Shown here: piece after piece, positions 30,985 to 42,484 of the stretch
Layout of the letters: the number at the start of each line of letters is the position of its first letter
Numbering within the stretch: position 1 is the first letter of the stretch
Assembly: GCA_963971575.1 (NCBI GenBank)
Contig: OZ020618.1
Location: forward strand, 46,018,509-46,082,508
Length of the DNA stretch: 64,000 nt
Reading direction: 5' to 3'
Origin: Liopterus haemorrhoidalis
Lineage: Eukaryota > Arthropoda > Insecta > Coleoptera > Dytiscidae
The notes under the pieces: generated by a model
Database searches by the model: none
What the model was told of the DNA's origin: nothing
What the model saw: only the letters and a program-made list of their open reading frames with translations
Made by a program: the position numbers and the translations under genes

Positions 30985-32105
30985 CCCAAGTCTAATAATA
31001 TAATAATAAAAATATAATAATAAAAATATAATAATATAATATAATATAATAATAATATATAATTTATTGACTATGTTACAATACATAAATTGTTTAAAGT
31101 CAGTCGTAATTACACATAATATACACAAAATAATAGTTTAAAATAGAAGAAAAAATAAATAAATATATATAGTACTAAATATTAAAACAAGAGTTCAGAG
31201 AGACTAGATAGCAAGCGCGTTAAAATTTATAAGACAAGAATTCATTGACAGAATAAAATGGATTGCCTGTTAAAAAAAATTTATTTTATTTTTAAAAGTA
31301 TTAAAACAGTCAGATTTAAAATTTTTAGGCAGTAAGTTCATGAACTTTACTGAATAATAGTTAGTACTATTTCTTGATTTTTGGAGACTTATATAGGTTG
31401 GATAGATTTTGCCTTTATTTCGAGTGTTGTATTTATGTACCTGCTCATGTGTTACAAGTTCATTGAAGTTTCTGTGGGCATACAATAGGGAATTGTAAAT
31501 AAATAGAGAAGGCAGTGTCACAATTTCCAGTTCAGGGAAACAAAGCCTACAGTCGCTTTGGTAAGAGACTTCGGCCAGAATTCTTACAGCTCGTCGTTGT
31601 AAGGAAAAGATTCTTTCTGCCGCCGGAGAATGTCCCCAGGCTAAAATGGCATAGGATATTTGCGACTGGAACAATGCAAAATAAGTAATGCGAGCAATTT
31701 CTCTGGAAACTGAGGCCATAAGATTTCTTAATAGATATACAGTGCTACATAATTTATTGGATAGGGAGCTAACGTGATGATGCCACTTGAGGGTGGGGTC
31801 GAGATGAACACCCAAGAAATTTACGAAGTCTGGGTTGTCAAAATTATGGTTTCTCAATGCGAATAGGAGGTGTTGAGTTTTGCTATCATTTAAGATGAGG
31901 CCGTTTGATGTAAACCACAGTTTGGCTTTGTTAAAAACTGCGTTATTTTTATTAATCGTGCTTTCTAAGGAATTAGATGTCACTATTAGGTTAGTGTCAT
32001 CAGCATATAATACACTTTTATTATTTACAGCGGATGGAAAGTCATTCACGTATATAATAAATAGTAATGCTGCAAGAATAGACCCTTGTGGAAATAAAAA
32101 AGACC
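30985..32105 (-). mobile_element. 5'-truncated jockey-like LINE (minus strand)
   Basis: The reverse transcriptase remnant (31270-32100) is followed on the minus strand by an AT-rich 3' region ending in a (TAA/ATA)n tract at 30985-31065, the style of tail seen in jockey-clade LINEs. The 5' end is abruptly joined at 32105 to a fragment of another LINE. No target duplication could be identified. Confidence 0.75.
31270..32100 (-). pseudogene. non-LTR reverse transcriptase, C-terminal part
   Basis: The frame includes FPQGSILAALLFIIYVNDF (just upstream of the first Met), the catalytic YADDTNLIV, LNDSKTQHLLFALRN, FLGVHLDPTLKWHHHVSSLS and ISYAILAWGHSP, ending with the YNTRNKG and 'LP..FK....FK' tail typical of jockey-clade enzymes. 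It would copy the LINE RNA at a nicked target. The fingers, the upstream reverse transcriptase motifs and the endonuclease domain are missing, so it is a dead 3' copy. The 259-codon frame from the internal Met is uninterrupted, which indicates a fairly recent insertion. Confidence 0.88.
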
Positions 32106-32405
32106 TAAGTTGGGGGCATTATATACCCTAACTTAGACTGAAAGACACCGAAGTAGAATAAGCGCAAAGTTTCATAAGAGACTGAAGATTTTAAGTTATT
32201 CAGCGCGAAATTAATTATTTTTAGGCAGGACGCCAATTTGTCCACGTGACAATCCCAAGTGAGTTGCCCGTCAATGTGGAAACCCAAGAAATAACTGGGT
32301 CACCATAGGCATGTCCTCTGATACAATCCGTTTAAAAGAAAATATAAGATTTTGGGTTTTGTCTGGATTTAAAGTTAATTTAGTTGCAGAAAACCACTCT
32401 TTGAC
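32106..32405 (-). pseudogene. second non-LTR reverse transcriptase fragment, joined to the first
   Basis: With one frameshift near 32275 the minus strand reads SVKEWFSATKLTLNPDKTQN, LIFSFKRI, LGFHIDGQLTWDCHVDKLAS, ETLRLFYFGVFQSKLGY. This is the region after the YxDD motif in a jockey-type reverse transcriptase, clearly a different lineage from the copy it abuts at 32105. It is truncated at both ends. The junction places a downstream RT segment immediately before the PQG motif of the other copy. Confidence 0.75.
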
Positions 32406-33544
32406 ACTGTAACTATTTCAGAGTGGAACTCTCGCAAAAAAAAATATTGTTAATAAATTAGAGACAGTTTATTAGCAAATGGAACTCTCGGTCCTCAGTT
32501 GTAACGTCAAAATTTTGCGTCTAAAGTTTTTTTTTTTATCTAAAATTCTACTAGTGATAGTTGACCATGGTGGATCCTTGAGTGGAAGTCCAGAAATACA
32601 CAAACCACACATTTTGAAACCACTACTCTAATGGATGCTCCAATAATTTCATCTATGACCTCTCATCATCGATAAATTTCTCTATCCTTATTAATGATAC
32701 GCCACTGCATTGTGGGAATTATCATACTTCAGGGATATTTGCGTATTCTACAGAAATTCCCCTGCCCTGTTAAAATCAGATAACAATATTTACGTATGCT
32801 GTTTTCTTTAGCTCCTATTTTTAATGATTAATGAGTTCGTTTCATGATTTTTTATCTTTCCACGCGAAACGTTAAAAGGTGTAAAAGAATGTGAAACATT
32901 TTAGAGATTAGATTATCGTTAAATGTTTTCTGAAATTTTACTAGGTCTGATAGGAAAAATCCAATAGAGAAATTAAAAGGTCATTTTCAATTTTCAGCAG
33001 TATAGTAATTAATGTTATATAAATATTAAAGGAATTATGGTTTTAAGAATAGAAAAAAGAAAATATTCAACTGTTACACAATGGAAGGTTCGATGATTTT
33101 CTGATAATAACGTTAGATATCCAGGACGAAAAGAGACAAAAAATTATAGATTGCTAACGTCCAACCAGGATAAGACACAAGGAGACGATTTACTTTCATT
33201 TATATTAAAATTAGTAATGCTTAAAACGAAAACAATGGTTTGATTATGAGACAACGACAATAGATGTTCGTTAATGGTTATTTGCATACCATGGCAAAAA
33301 GTGGATCTTCTTCATTCGCATCTAAATTTGATGGCCGAAGCATAGCCGAAGCTTTCAAACAGATGAGGACGCAAAAGAACTTTTTGGCAAAGGTGCACAT
33401 AACTTTTTTTGGACGACCGAAAAATTAAACTGACTTATTTTAATTAGCTACATAATTTTAAACATTCGCTTGTTATTAAACAAACATCACTATCGTAGAT
33501 GGCGTTGGCATCCAGCGGCCTAAAAAGATTTACTTTTTGTCTTG
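32406..33544. other. no gene seen
   Basis: AT-rich, no open frame or repeat end that I can support. Confidence 0.4.
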
Positions 33545-33552
33545 TACTAGAC

Positions 33553-33998
33553 CAGTGATGCCGAACCTTTTGAACTCGGTGTGTCAAAATTGGGTAAAAA
33601 CCTAGCTTAACTCGGGTGCCGTGTCACGTCTAGAAATATCCATAATTTTGTGATATTCGCAGCCCTAGTAAAATAGTTCTATTTTTGATGTATTTATTTG
33701 TTAAAAAAACAAAAACAAATAATTATTTACATTAGTGACTTTTTTGCTGATTTGCATTTGCTAAATTCAATTGAAGGTTGGTATTTCGTGCACTTCAAGC
33801 CCAAGCAAGTACTACTAACTTCATCTATCAGTCGGTTCTCCAAACGATTTCTCTCCAGATTCTCAAGTTTGGACATCAAGTTCATAAACATTTGAGCCCA
33901 GATGCGTTTATTGTTCTTGGCCGAAGACCGTCCGTAAACGATGCGTGTCAACTAAAATGTCTTGGCGTGTCACCCGTGTCATAGGTTCGCCATCACAG
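33553..33998 (-). mobile_element. hAT MITE with perfect 8-bp target duplication
   Basis: Ends CAGTGATGCCGAACCTTTTG and, inverted, CTGTGATGGCGAACCTATGA. Flanks 33545-33552 and 33999-34006 are both TACTAGAC. The minus-strand frame 33727-33951 (ENRLIDEVSSTCLGLKCTKY, then QPSIEFSKCKSAKKS) looks like the last residues of a hAT transposase ('R.R.LTDEHL...L.L..T.Y.P.I..L...KQ.Q.SH'), so this is a deletion derivative that kept its 3' coding end. Confidence 0.9.
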
Positions 33999-34006
33999 TA
34001 CTAGAC

Positions 34007-34290
34007 GATAAAAAAGAGGTGTTGTCTAAAAAAAAATTCATTCGTCACAACCGTACTAATCAAAAGCCAACAAATTTTTATTTTTTAAAAATCTTTTTTT
34101 TTTTTTGTGGGATTTTGTCAAAAATGTGTTTTCGCCAAAGGGACTGCAGATTATCAGCGGTTATCCGCCATTTTTCTCCGGATAAATTATCATTTAAATC
34201 GTGCGGATGCTGATAAAATATCATATCCGTTTATCCGCAATATCGGCGTGAACATAAAATCTTCGGCTAGAACCCCAAAAATGTATCGCT
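34007..34290. repeat. short repeat with 'atccgc' motifs
   Basis: GCGGTTATCCGCC, GCGGATGCTGATAAAATATC and TATCCGTTTATCCGC cluster at 34150-34235. Similar 'gcatccgcat', 'tccgcatccgc' motifs lie at 38190-38295. They may be parts of the same MITE family, but the ends are not resolved. Confidence 0.4.
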
Positions 34291-35915
34291 GACATTTGCT
34301 TAAGGTAACTAGTACGGTAACACCAATTCCAAAAATTAAAGACACTAATAAAGCATCAGAGTTTAGACCAATAAATACTTTGCCATGCATTGAAAAAATA
34401 TTGGAAACAGCCGCCTACAATCAGCTAAATAAATATTTCAATGAAAATAAACTCATTTATAGTAATCAGTCGGGATTTAGATCTGGTTACTCCTGTGAGA
34501 CAGCGTTACAGTTAACTATCACGGAATGGAAAAAGTCTGTAGATGAGAAGGGGTTCGTAATTGTTGTTTTTTTGGATCTGAAACGCGCCTTCGAAACTGT
34601 TGATAGGGATATATTAAGAGATAAACTTAAAGCATACGGTATTAGTGGAACAGTTTTTGACTGGTTCGACGATTACTTATCGAATAGATCTCAAAAGACT
34701 GCAATTAACGAATATATTTCTTCCATCCTGTCTAATGATTTTGGCTGTCCACAAGGAAGTGTACTTGCTCCCTGGTTATTTTTAATTTATATTAATGATA
34801 TTCAGTATGCCATGGAATGCGACTTACTAAACTTATTTGCAGATGATGCATGCTTAGCAGTTAATAGTAACAATGTACATGAAGCATTAGCTCGTATGCA
34901 AATACAGCTTAATAAAGTAGAACAATATTTCAAATGTAATAAATAAAACTTAATGCAAAAAAAAACCAAAGCAATGATAATTACGACTAAACATAAGCTA
35001 ACTCAAATTGATATCTCTTCATTCAAATTAAAAATGGATGGAGAAAATATTGAATTTGTTACAGAAATTAAATATCTTGGTTTAATGCTGGACTCTTGCT
35101 TAACATTTAAAAGTCATTTTGATTATATACATAAAAAAATATCAAAGAACTTATATTTTTTCTCTCGAGTATCGAAGCACTTAACATGTTGGGCAAGATC
35201 CATAATCTTCAAATCAATCATTCAACCACATTTTGATTACTGCGCTACTGTACTGTATTTACTTAATAACACTAGTATTGAGGCCCTGCAAAAGCTTCAG
35301 AATAGAGGCATGAGAATTGTTCTTGGGTGTGGAAGACTAACACCCATTCGCATAATGCTCAACACATTAAATTTAGTTAATGTGACAAATAAAATTAAAA
35401 TTCTCACTTTCGTATTTATTTATAAAATTATTCAGGGGGAATCAAATTACTTAAGTGACTTTATAACATACAACTATGAAGTACATAATTATAACACTCG
35501 CGCTAAGAATAATATCTACGCATATAAAAAAACGAACTTAAATATAACTACAAACTCATTATTTATTAAAGGGTGTCGAGAATATAATTCTTTACCAGAA
35601 TATATAAAAATATCGGTAAATATAAAAAAATTTAAATACAATATATACAATTACTTCAAAAATTGCACTTAACTCTTTTGGTCGGAAATATTGAATTGAA
35701 GATTAACTACTTAATTACATTTATATGTGAACTTATCTTATCTTAGAAATTTATAAGTACAAACTTTTTTGTTGTGTTTTTTGTTTTTTGTTTCTTTTTT
35801 TCAATTATAATGTAAATGTAAACACTGTTATATATATGTATATCATTTAATGACTTAATAGTCTATGTATTATCTTATTGATAGTTCTCAATAAATAAAT
35901 ATATATAATATAACA
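34291..35915 (+). mobile_element. 5'-truncated jockey-like LINE (plus strand)
   Basis: Contains the reverse transcriptase remnant at 34296-35672, a 240-bp AT-rich 3' region and an (ATAA/TA)n-rich end near 35890-35915. The 5' end is missing (it begins inside the RT fingers). The right flank is a tail fragment of repeat family A. Confidence 0.8.
34296..35672 (+). pseudogene. non-LTR reverse transcriptase, one frameshifted gap
   Basis: The first part (34296-34946) has TPIPKIKDTNKASEFRPINT, LPCIEKILE, SNQSGFRSGYSCETALQLT, VVFLDLKRAFETVDRDIL, GCPQGSVLAPWLFLIYIND and FADDACLAV, i.e. reverse transcriptase motifs 1 to 5 with FADD as the catalytic box. The second part (34953-35672) carries KYLGLMLDSCLTFKSHFDYI, IIQPHFDYC and the YNTRAKNN tail. 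A stop after FKCNK and an A run with one extra base at 34957-34965 separate them. The order and motif style are jockey-like. No endonuclease remains. Apart from the junction it is well preserved. Confidence 0.88.
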
Positions 35916-35919
35916 TCTA

Positions 35920-35965
35920 CAAAACCCTGAAATGTACGAAAATTCACACTTCACATCAATTTTTT
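35920..35965. repeat. tail fragment of repeat family A
   Basis: CATCTACAAAACCCTGAAAT followed by AAATTCACACTTCACATCAA, the same terminal block as at 8064-8107 and, inverted, at 26190-26238. Confidence 0.75.
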
Positions 35966-37166
35966 ATTTATTACAGTCTGTATTTGAACCTCTCTACGTC
36001 ACTGTTTTAAAGTGCCGCTTCAGCAAACAGATTCCTCGATATATTTATTTGTAGTTGTTCATGTTTAATATTCATGCAGCTAACTGATTTTCATCAGAAC
36101 ATTTGAAATATGTTTTGTGGAATAAAAAACACGTGCATGATTTACAAGTATCGTATTGCAGCGCGGTGTCACGGCAGTCATAATTTGAGTTATCTTCTTA
36201 TTTATTGCACACGCAAACCAATGCTTTAGCTTACAACTTAGCTCGGCACCCATACCATACCCACGGTAACCAACAAACAAATGCAACATCAACAGCAATA
36301 AGTTGCTGAAATATTCCTCATTTTCAATCATAAATATGTTTCAGATGTTTTGATAAAGTAGATAAATAATTTAGAATTATTTTAATTGTCTTTTAATAAA
36401 CGGAAGTCCGTGAGAAGCACGCTATTGTGATTTAAGTTCATTTTTCTGCATCTTATTTTCTTAACGTTGATGACTTTTGAATTAGAACAAATTTTCTCAA
36501 TCCATCGACGCATAGAAAACTACGTAGAAGACCAAGAGAACAACTGATAGGAAACCTAAAGAGTATCAATTACATCACCAGCAGTGAAGCCATACATTGG
36601 GTGCGTTTTGTTGGTGGCTGGTTGGAAGTACTAGAATTGATGCGCAAGAAAACGACAATTTTGATCGTGAAGTAAACATGGAATGACATTTGCTTGGAGG
36701 TTAAGTCATATGGTTATACTTAGAACAAATAACGAACATATTTCATCTAAATGGATAATCTAAATAAATGCAGAATAAAAAAACTTTATAATTGAAGCAA
36801 ATATTCAAGAATGTTTTAGAACGAGTAATTGAATTTTATATACATTTTAAGTTTAGATTTATCAATACAATATTAAAATCATATAGGTATATATTTATTT
36901 TAGGACACAAAATGAGAAAATACCTAAAAGTAAAAATTATTTTTAACCAGTAATACCAAGATTCAATTCTAATATCTACATTTAAAAACCAAATGAAAAC
37001 AACTGCATTCAAATATTACTTTTCATCCCCACCACACTTATTCATTCCAGTCGTTCGACCTCGAGTCATCGAATGAGTAGAATGAATAGAATGAAAATAC
37101 AGTCGCAACAAAACGCGTATTCTGATTAAACCGAAACCAGAATTGGCACAACAAAACGCACCCATT
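35966..37166. other. no supported gene
   Basis: AT-rich. Near 36510-36660 a plus-strand frame (HRKLRRRPREQLIGN...) hints at the C-terminal tail of a LINE protein, but it is too short and weak to call. Confidence 0.35.
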
Positions 37167-38034
37167 GTGTCAGGAAAGTAGCGGGAATTGTTAAATAAAG
37201 CACACAATTTTCATTTAATCGTCAAAATTTAATTTGTCAAAGTAGGCCCCATTTGATGCAACACACATTTTCCAGCGTTTTTTTTCCAGTTTTTGAAACA
37301 CCTTATATAGGCGCTTTCCAGTATAGCCTTCACCTCATTCCACGAATTTTCTTTTATGGCCTCGATCGACTCAAAACGGGTTCCACGTAGCAACAATTTT
37401 AATTTCGGAAATAAAAAGAAGTCACACGGGTCAAATCTGGTGAATACGGTGGTTGCTCGATGGTATTTGTCCCGTTTTTGTCCTTAAATTCAGCCACAAT
37501 TGCTGCTCTATGCGATGGTCCTTTATCATCATGTAAAATCCACAAATTGTTCTTCCAAATCACGTGAAATCTCTCTTAAGCTAAAACGCCGATTATCGAG
37601 CACAATTTTCTTTACTTTTTCGATGTTTTCGTCGGTTGAAGCGGTCGAAGGCCGTCCGAAAGGTGGTTTGTCTTCGACGATCTCTCGACCGTTTTTAAAC
37701 GCTTTGTACCACTCGTACGCCCGTGTTTTTGTTAAAGCTGATTCACCATAAAACTTTTCCAACATTTTTAACGAGTCGGCACACGTAATTCCATTCGCAA
37801 CACAAAATTTATGGCAAACTTTTTGTTCAGTAGTTTTGTTCATTGTAAAAATCGCAACGCACTACTGAAGTGTGTTAACTAAAACAGCCAATGTAATCAA
37901 ACTGGTTGACAGATGGCGCTCATGTTTGACACAGTAATTAGGGACAGTGCTGCTATCGTATGAAAAAAAGATTTTAAAAAAATAATTAGCGCGGGCTTTT
38001 TAAATTACAAATTCCCGCTACTTTTTTGACAGAG
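37167..38034 (-). mobile_element. mariner, internally deleted (about 870 bp)
   Basis: The right end CTCTGTCAAAAAAGTAGCGG (read inward on the minus strand) is followed outward by TA. The left end TGTCAGGAAAGTAGCGGG is its diverged inverse, with further GAATT.GT pairing. The length is about 0.4 kb short of a typical mariner. The transposase remnants lie on the minus strand. Confidence 0.82.
37190..37843 (-). pseudogene. DD34D mariner transposase, internally deleted
   Basis: The N-terminal frame (37529-37843) has MNKTTEQKVCHKFCVANGIT, the second helix region KTRAYEWYKAFKNGREIVED and GRPSTASTDENIEKVKKIV, LREISRDLE. The deletion then joins it to NNLWILHDDKGPSHRAAIVA, which carries the second Asp. 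After QPPYSPDL a one-base change shifts the frame, and 'CDFFLFPKLKLLLRGTRFES', WNEVKAI and the C-terminal CFKNWKK follow in pieces. The first catalytic Asp segment is lost. Inactive. Confidence 0.83.
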
Positions 38035-38053
38035 TAGTACATTGCCAATGATA

Positions 38054-38186
38054 AGCTGAAAGATGTATATGATTTATATTACCTAGGAAGCCTTGTTGTT
38101 AAAGATAGTGGTGCTATCGCAGCAACGAATTATTAAAACCATGCAAGCCTTTGGTAAAGTACGCGAGAATTTACTTTCCGATGACT
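38054..38186 (+). pseudogene. RTE/CR1-like reverse transcriptase tail fragment
   Basis: The plus strand reads KLKDVYDLYYLGSLVVKDSG, AIA, then with a frame change TMQAFGKVRENL. LINE enzymes with 'L..V..F.YLGS.V..DGG...DI..RI.KA..AFG.LR..LW' after the YxDD region match this order. About 45 codons only, isolated. Confidence 0.6.
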
Positions 38187-38879
38187 AGAGCCCTGCGCGG
38201 ATAAACTTTTCTGTATCGGCATCCGCATATCCTTGATCCACATCCGCAGCTTTTCTAGATAATAAATCCGCATCCGCAAAAATATCCGCACAACAGGTTC
38301 TGCTGTCAGTTTGGAAAGAACTAATATGTTTCGCCTTAATTGGTAATCGCTACTCTAAAACACTACTGAAAATTTTTGGATTTACCAGTTTATGGGGACC
38401 AGTTTTAAAAGTTTTGGGGCCTAGAAGAGCTAATAACTTTGAAATCTAGAGAGAGACAACAATTTTGGGTGGCCTAAGCCTCCTTTTTCGTAGGGAGCAG
38501 GTGCCGTGCTGCTCATGAAATACGTGTTGATAGTGCTGTCAAGTATCATATTAGTGTCAACTAACATCTCACGTCAGTTTTATCTTTTACAATAGCTATT
38601 TGCAATCATTATTTTCACCCGGGACTGGGCTCCAATATAATTTGTATTACTCAGACTGACCTCTAATACGGCATGTCAGCAATTTCATCCGCGAACGCAG
38701 TTATTATACTTTCTGTACTGACATGATTTTAATATCCAGTTCAATTAATTGTCAAGATGTTGACATATTCAATTCTTCTTTTAATTATTTCAAAAATATA
38801 CAGTCTATATAATAAGACGTCCTTGTTGATTTTTGGCGATAAGAGTGAAAAGGAAAAACTAAACATAATTTACTGTGAA
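38187..38879. other. no gene seen; 'tccgcatccgc' repeat at the left
   Basis: 38186-38300 holds a cluster of ATCCGCA motifs following GAGCCCTGCGCGGATA, probably one end of a hAT-like MITE ('agccctgcgcgg'). Nothing recognisable after that. Confidence 0.4.
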
Positions 38880-39700
38880 TAATATTACGCTACGACCTAA
38901 TAATTGGTCAATCCTGCATTATTATCAATTATTGCTTGGCATCTTTTCGGTATACTTTCTACCAGCTTTTCGGCATACTTTGGCAGTGATCCACGAATTG
39001 TTCTTCCGAATCACGTGAAATCTCTCCCAAGCTAGAACGCCGATTATCGAGCACAATTTCCTTTACTTTGTCGATGTTTTCGTCGGTTGAAGCGGTCGAA
39101 TGCCGTCCGAAAGGTGGTTTGTCTTCGACGATCTCTCGACCGTTTTTAAACGCTTTGTACCACTCGTAATCTCCATATCTGCCGTATTTTACGATTTAGC
39201 TGATGCAAATTTTGAACATTTTTTGTTCGAAGCTTATATTTCATGTACCCCATGTAAAAACTAGATTCATCAGAGCAAAACCACATCACTCCAAACGCAG
39301 TCTAAATTTTCCTTGGCCCAAGCGAGTTGTTTTCAACATGTTTCACCGATTTTTTGTTTGGTGCTCCTGAATTTAATACCATTTTCAATAAAACCATTAG
39401 TCATTAGACTTAACTTAATGTTCTTTTTCAACAAAATTGCCTGATATTTACGTAAAGATAACATAGGATTATTTTTAAAAAAGTTAAAAATCACTTTATC
39501 TTGTTTTTTAGTGGTCACTTTTTTTAATCCACGATTAGGTAAATCGTAATCATTTTTATTAATTTTATAAAGTTTCACCCAATACTTCACAAAGTCTACT
39601 GATTTGTGCATATATTTTGCTGCACTTGAAAAGGACATTTTTGGCGCTTTTGGGCATAAATAGCACTCATTACTACACAACCGCAATACTGAAAGACAAA
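38880..39700 (-). pseudogene. Tc1-like transposase, middle replaced by a mariner fragment
   Basis: The N-terminal half (39333-39704) has SSAAKYMHKSVDFVKYWVKL, DYDLPNRGLKKVTTKKQDKV, LSLRKYQAILLKKNIKLSL and GIKFRSTKQK, the paired-type DNA-binding region of a Tc1 relative. It continues (39164-39330) with VMWFCSDESSFYMGYMKYKL, the first catalytic Asp. The C-terminal end, LPKYAEKLVESIPKRCQAII, is at 38885-38990. The segment between, which should carry the second Asp and the final Glu, is missing, and 38991-39163 is mariner sequence instead. Inactive. Confidence 0.78.
38991..39163 (-). repeat. mariner fragment serving as filler inside the Tc1-like gene
   Basis: Matches 37550-37722 at roughly 95 percent by eye, including ATCACGTGAAATCTCTC, CGCCGATTATCGAGCACAAT and AAACGCTTTGTACCACTCGT. 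It lacks mariner ends and target duplications, so it did not arrive by normal transposition. Confidence 0.85.
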
Positions 39701-40639
39701 ACACTAACTAAACAATTTTTACTATCAGGCGTATTAGGTCTCGATGTTCTTATCATGTTTGAACCTGTTTATTATTTGTGCACATGCCTGATCCTGAGTC
39801 ATAAGCATGTATGCCTTATTATACAGACTGTAGTATCCACCCACTTAATTAATGCTTTGTACAATTTAATTTCGTATATAGTATGATACTGAGCTATTTT
39901 GACTCATTGCCTGTAAGCTTGAAACAAATAAATTAATACATATCTTGAGTAATTTTAGTTGCTGATTTGTTTGTCTACAAAAGAACTGTTTCATTACTCT
40001 GTTTCCGGTACATAGTGTTCTGAAATATTGCATTGTGTTGAAACCAGGTATTAAAAAATCACATATTTAAAATTAAGCCACGCTTTTCTATAATTGGCGA
40101 AACCATTAATAACCACTTAAACAGGGTGACGTTAAACCATAAGAAAATTAATAAATTAAACCAGTAAAACAAGATTTAAGATATACTGTGCTATTAACCT
40201 CACTTAAAAAAACTAATGATTTATTACAATTAAAACACTTCAATTTTAGCGAAGCATTAGAATTTGAATAGTTTAACAAATTACCCACAACGCCACTTAA
40301 GAAACCCTTGTAATAAAAATTAATGAGGCGTGTATTAGTAATTATAATAAATAGTATTTAACCGACGTTTAACATGTGAATTTACCTGAAGCGTTACTGG
40401 TTCATATTCGAACATTTGCGAATTAAGCTCTTAAGGCCACGCACACACCACACCAACGAACAAATATGATCAAATATGCTAAATACAAGGGTGGAAGTAC
40501 CCGTGTTTGAAGACAGGTGGCGTTGCTTAAGGAAGTTGGCAATAATCGTGTTCTGCCATCTGTCAAACGACACCATACTAAATTTCAGACTGATTCATAG
40601 GTTAGTTTTTATTTGGCAGCTAGTTGTATCACACGTGTT
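39701..40639. other. no gene seen
   Basis: AT-rich. An 89-codon frame at 39617 overlaps the Tc1 relic antisense and is not supported. Confidence 0.4.
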
Positions 40640-41285
40640 TCATGTTTCTCGATAAAATGGAAAATAAGCAATATCGATCCGTAATTCGTCTTTTATTTTT
40701 GGATGGTTAAACATGCGAAGAAATAAAAGCGAAGTTGGATGCTCTCTATGGGGACTCTTCACCATCTATGACAACCGTGAGATATTGGTTCAACGAAATT
40801 AAACGTGGTCGTACATCTGTTTTTTATGAAGAGCGGCCAGGCCACCCGGCAGACGTGGTTACCGAGGAAATTGTTAAAAAGGTCCACATGATTCTTGCTG
40901 ATCGCCGAACTGCGTCAAGTAGCAGAGGCCGTAGATGTGTCGTACGGAACGGCAATCAATATTTTACATGATTAGTTAAGTATGAAAAAGGTATCCCGAT
41001 GGGTGCCGCATTTACTCACGGTGGAAAACAAGCGGATACGGCTGTCAATGTCGAAGCAGTGTCTGGATCTCTTTAACCGAAATTGGCAGGAGTGTTTGCG
41101 TTGAGTCGTCACCGTTAATGAAACCTAGATTATTATACGCCAGAGATCAAGCGACAGTCAAAACAATGGATTTTTCCGGGTGAATCTGCCCGAAGAAGGC
41201 AAAGACAGTTCATCGGCCGGAAAAATCATGGCCACGATTTTTTGGGATTCAAAGGGTCATGCTTCAAAGGCGCTCGTACTTAAAT
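40640..41285 (+). pseudogene. DD34D mariner transposase, N-terminal half
   Basis: Reads MENKQYRSVIRLLFLDG, stop, TCEEIKAKLDALYGDSSPSM, TTVRYWFNEIKRGRTSV, EERPGHPADVVTEEIV and MILADRRT, then, with frameshifts, VSYGTAINIL, SRWVPHLLTVENKRIRL, the first-Asp region 'TVNET..YYTPEIKRQSKQW' and ATIFWDSKG. This is the N-terminal half of a common insect mariner. In the expected D-E-T motif the sequence gives N-E-T, so the first catalytic Asp is probably lost. The element stops near 41285 without the C-terminal half. Confidence 0.83.
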
Positions 41286-42132
41286 GTGTAGCGCCTAAAA
41301 CAACAAAATTAACAAATTAGCACCAGCACAACAAACGGGAAAATTAATTGGGCTAAAACTTACAATAACTGGAGCATTGAACGGTGGAATAAAGTTCTTT
41401 GGCCAGACACGTAGAAATCCAATTATCGGCGCGCTTATTGCTGAGAAATGTAGTTATATTACTAAAACTTGTTACTTTTACAGACCATATGTTAGAAAAC
41501 AAATTTATAACAGAATATTAAAATTTATTCAGCCGATAAGTAATTGTAAATGTCGGTGATTCGCTACATCAAATAAAGTTAATTAAGCAATTCGCTACAC
41601 ATTAAATCAAGAAAATCAACAAAATATAAAAACGATGATTACCAGCTTCTTGTAAGATGGTAAATAATGTTTCAAATATAGTTTCGGGTTGCAAGCGCTG
41701 TCATTTATGGACAACTGTCCTTCGTGTCCTGGTACATTTGAAATTAAGGCGATATTTATACTCACTGCTCGGCGAATACAAGCGCTTGCTTACAGAAGAA
41801 TATAGCGATTGTCTGGACTAGTGTTTATATTTTTCCAGAGAACTGTCAATTTTTGTTTAGTAAAATGTGATTAATGTACCAATTTAACAAATTCAATGAA
41901 TAGAGTTTAGGACATAGTTAGGCCTAAGCCGTCACTGTCGCTTGCGAGTGGCACGCTTTTTTTCAATAAAAACTGTTCATTTTATTCATGTGCCGAACAT
42001 GTCAAAACCGAGACTCGTACTTTATCCATTTTTAATACGCTCATAATGATTCTAATCCCTTGCATTCCAATTAAACTGTGAAGACCCAAATTACTGTGTT
42101 CCATATATAGTTTTCAACTTGAAAATATTAAT
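41286..42132. other. no gene seen
   Basis: AT-rich, no recognisable coding or repeat signal. The 60-codon frame at 41377 is unassigned. Confidence 0.4.
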
Positions 42133-42144
42133 AAAAATAGAGGA

Positions 42145-42381
42145 GCCAACGGAGTGACCGCGCGCATTTAGTCGTGCAGTCTCGACTAGTGGAAACAGTC
42201 TGGACTGGGCGGTCGGTGGTTCGAGCCTCCTCCGTTGGTGATATTATTCGGGCGAGAATAATATGTTTACATTACTCCAATTTCACAATCATTCACCCCT
42301 CATCCAGGTGTAGGAGCTCGCCCCCTGGCATCGGCGATTAGACTCGTTGCAGAAATAGACCAAAGTAAAATAAATTTAAAA
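42145..42381 (+). mobile_element. tRNA-derived SINE with 12-bp target duplications
   Basis: AAAAATAGAGGA occurs immediately before (42133-42144) and after (42382-42393) the element. The head has CCAACGGAG and, about 80 nt on, its exact inverse CTCCGTTGG, bracketing a B box GGTGGTTCGAGCCTCC, so a tRNA-like fold is likely. A unique body (GGTGTAGGAGCTCGCCCCCT, TCGGCGATTAGACTCGTTGC) is followed by an A-rich tail. SINEs are transcribed by RNA polymerase III and copied by a LINE enzyme. 237 bp. Confidence 0.88.
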
Positions 42382-42484
42382 AAAAATAGAGGATCAAAAA
42401 AAATGTTAGGATAAATATGAAAAAAAAAAAACACCGAATAAAAAACGGTTATTGTATGAACTGATACGAATTTGTCAGAATTGC

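Noticed and set aside
36510..36670. Plus-strand frame HRKLRRRPREQLIGN... resembling the C-terminal tail of LINE proteins
   Set aside because: Too short and generic (Arg-rich), with no neighbouring reverse transcriptase motifs.
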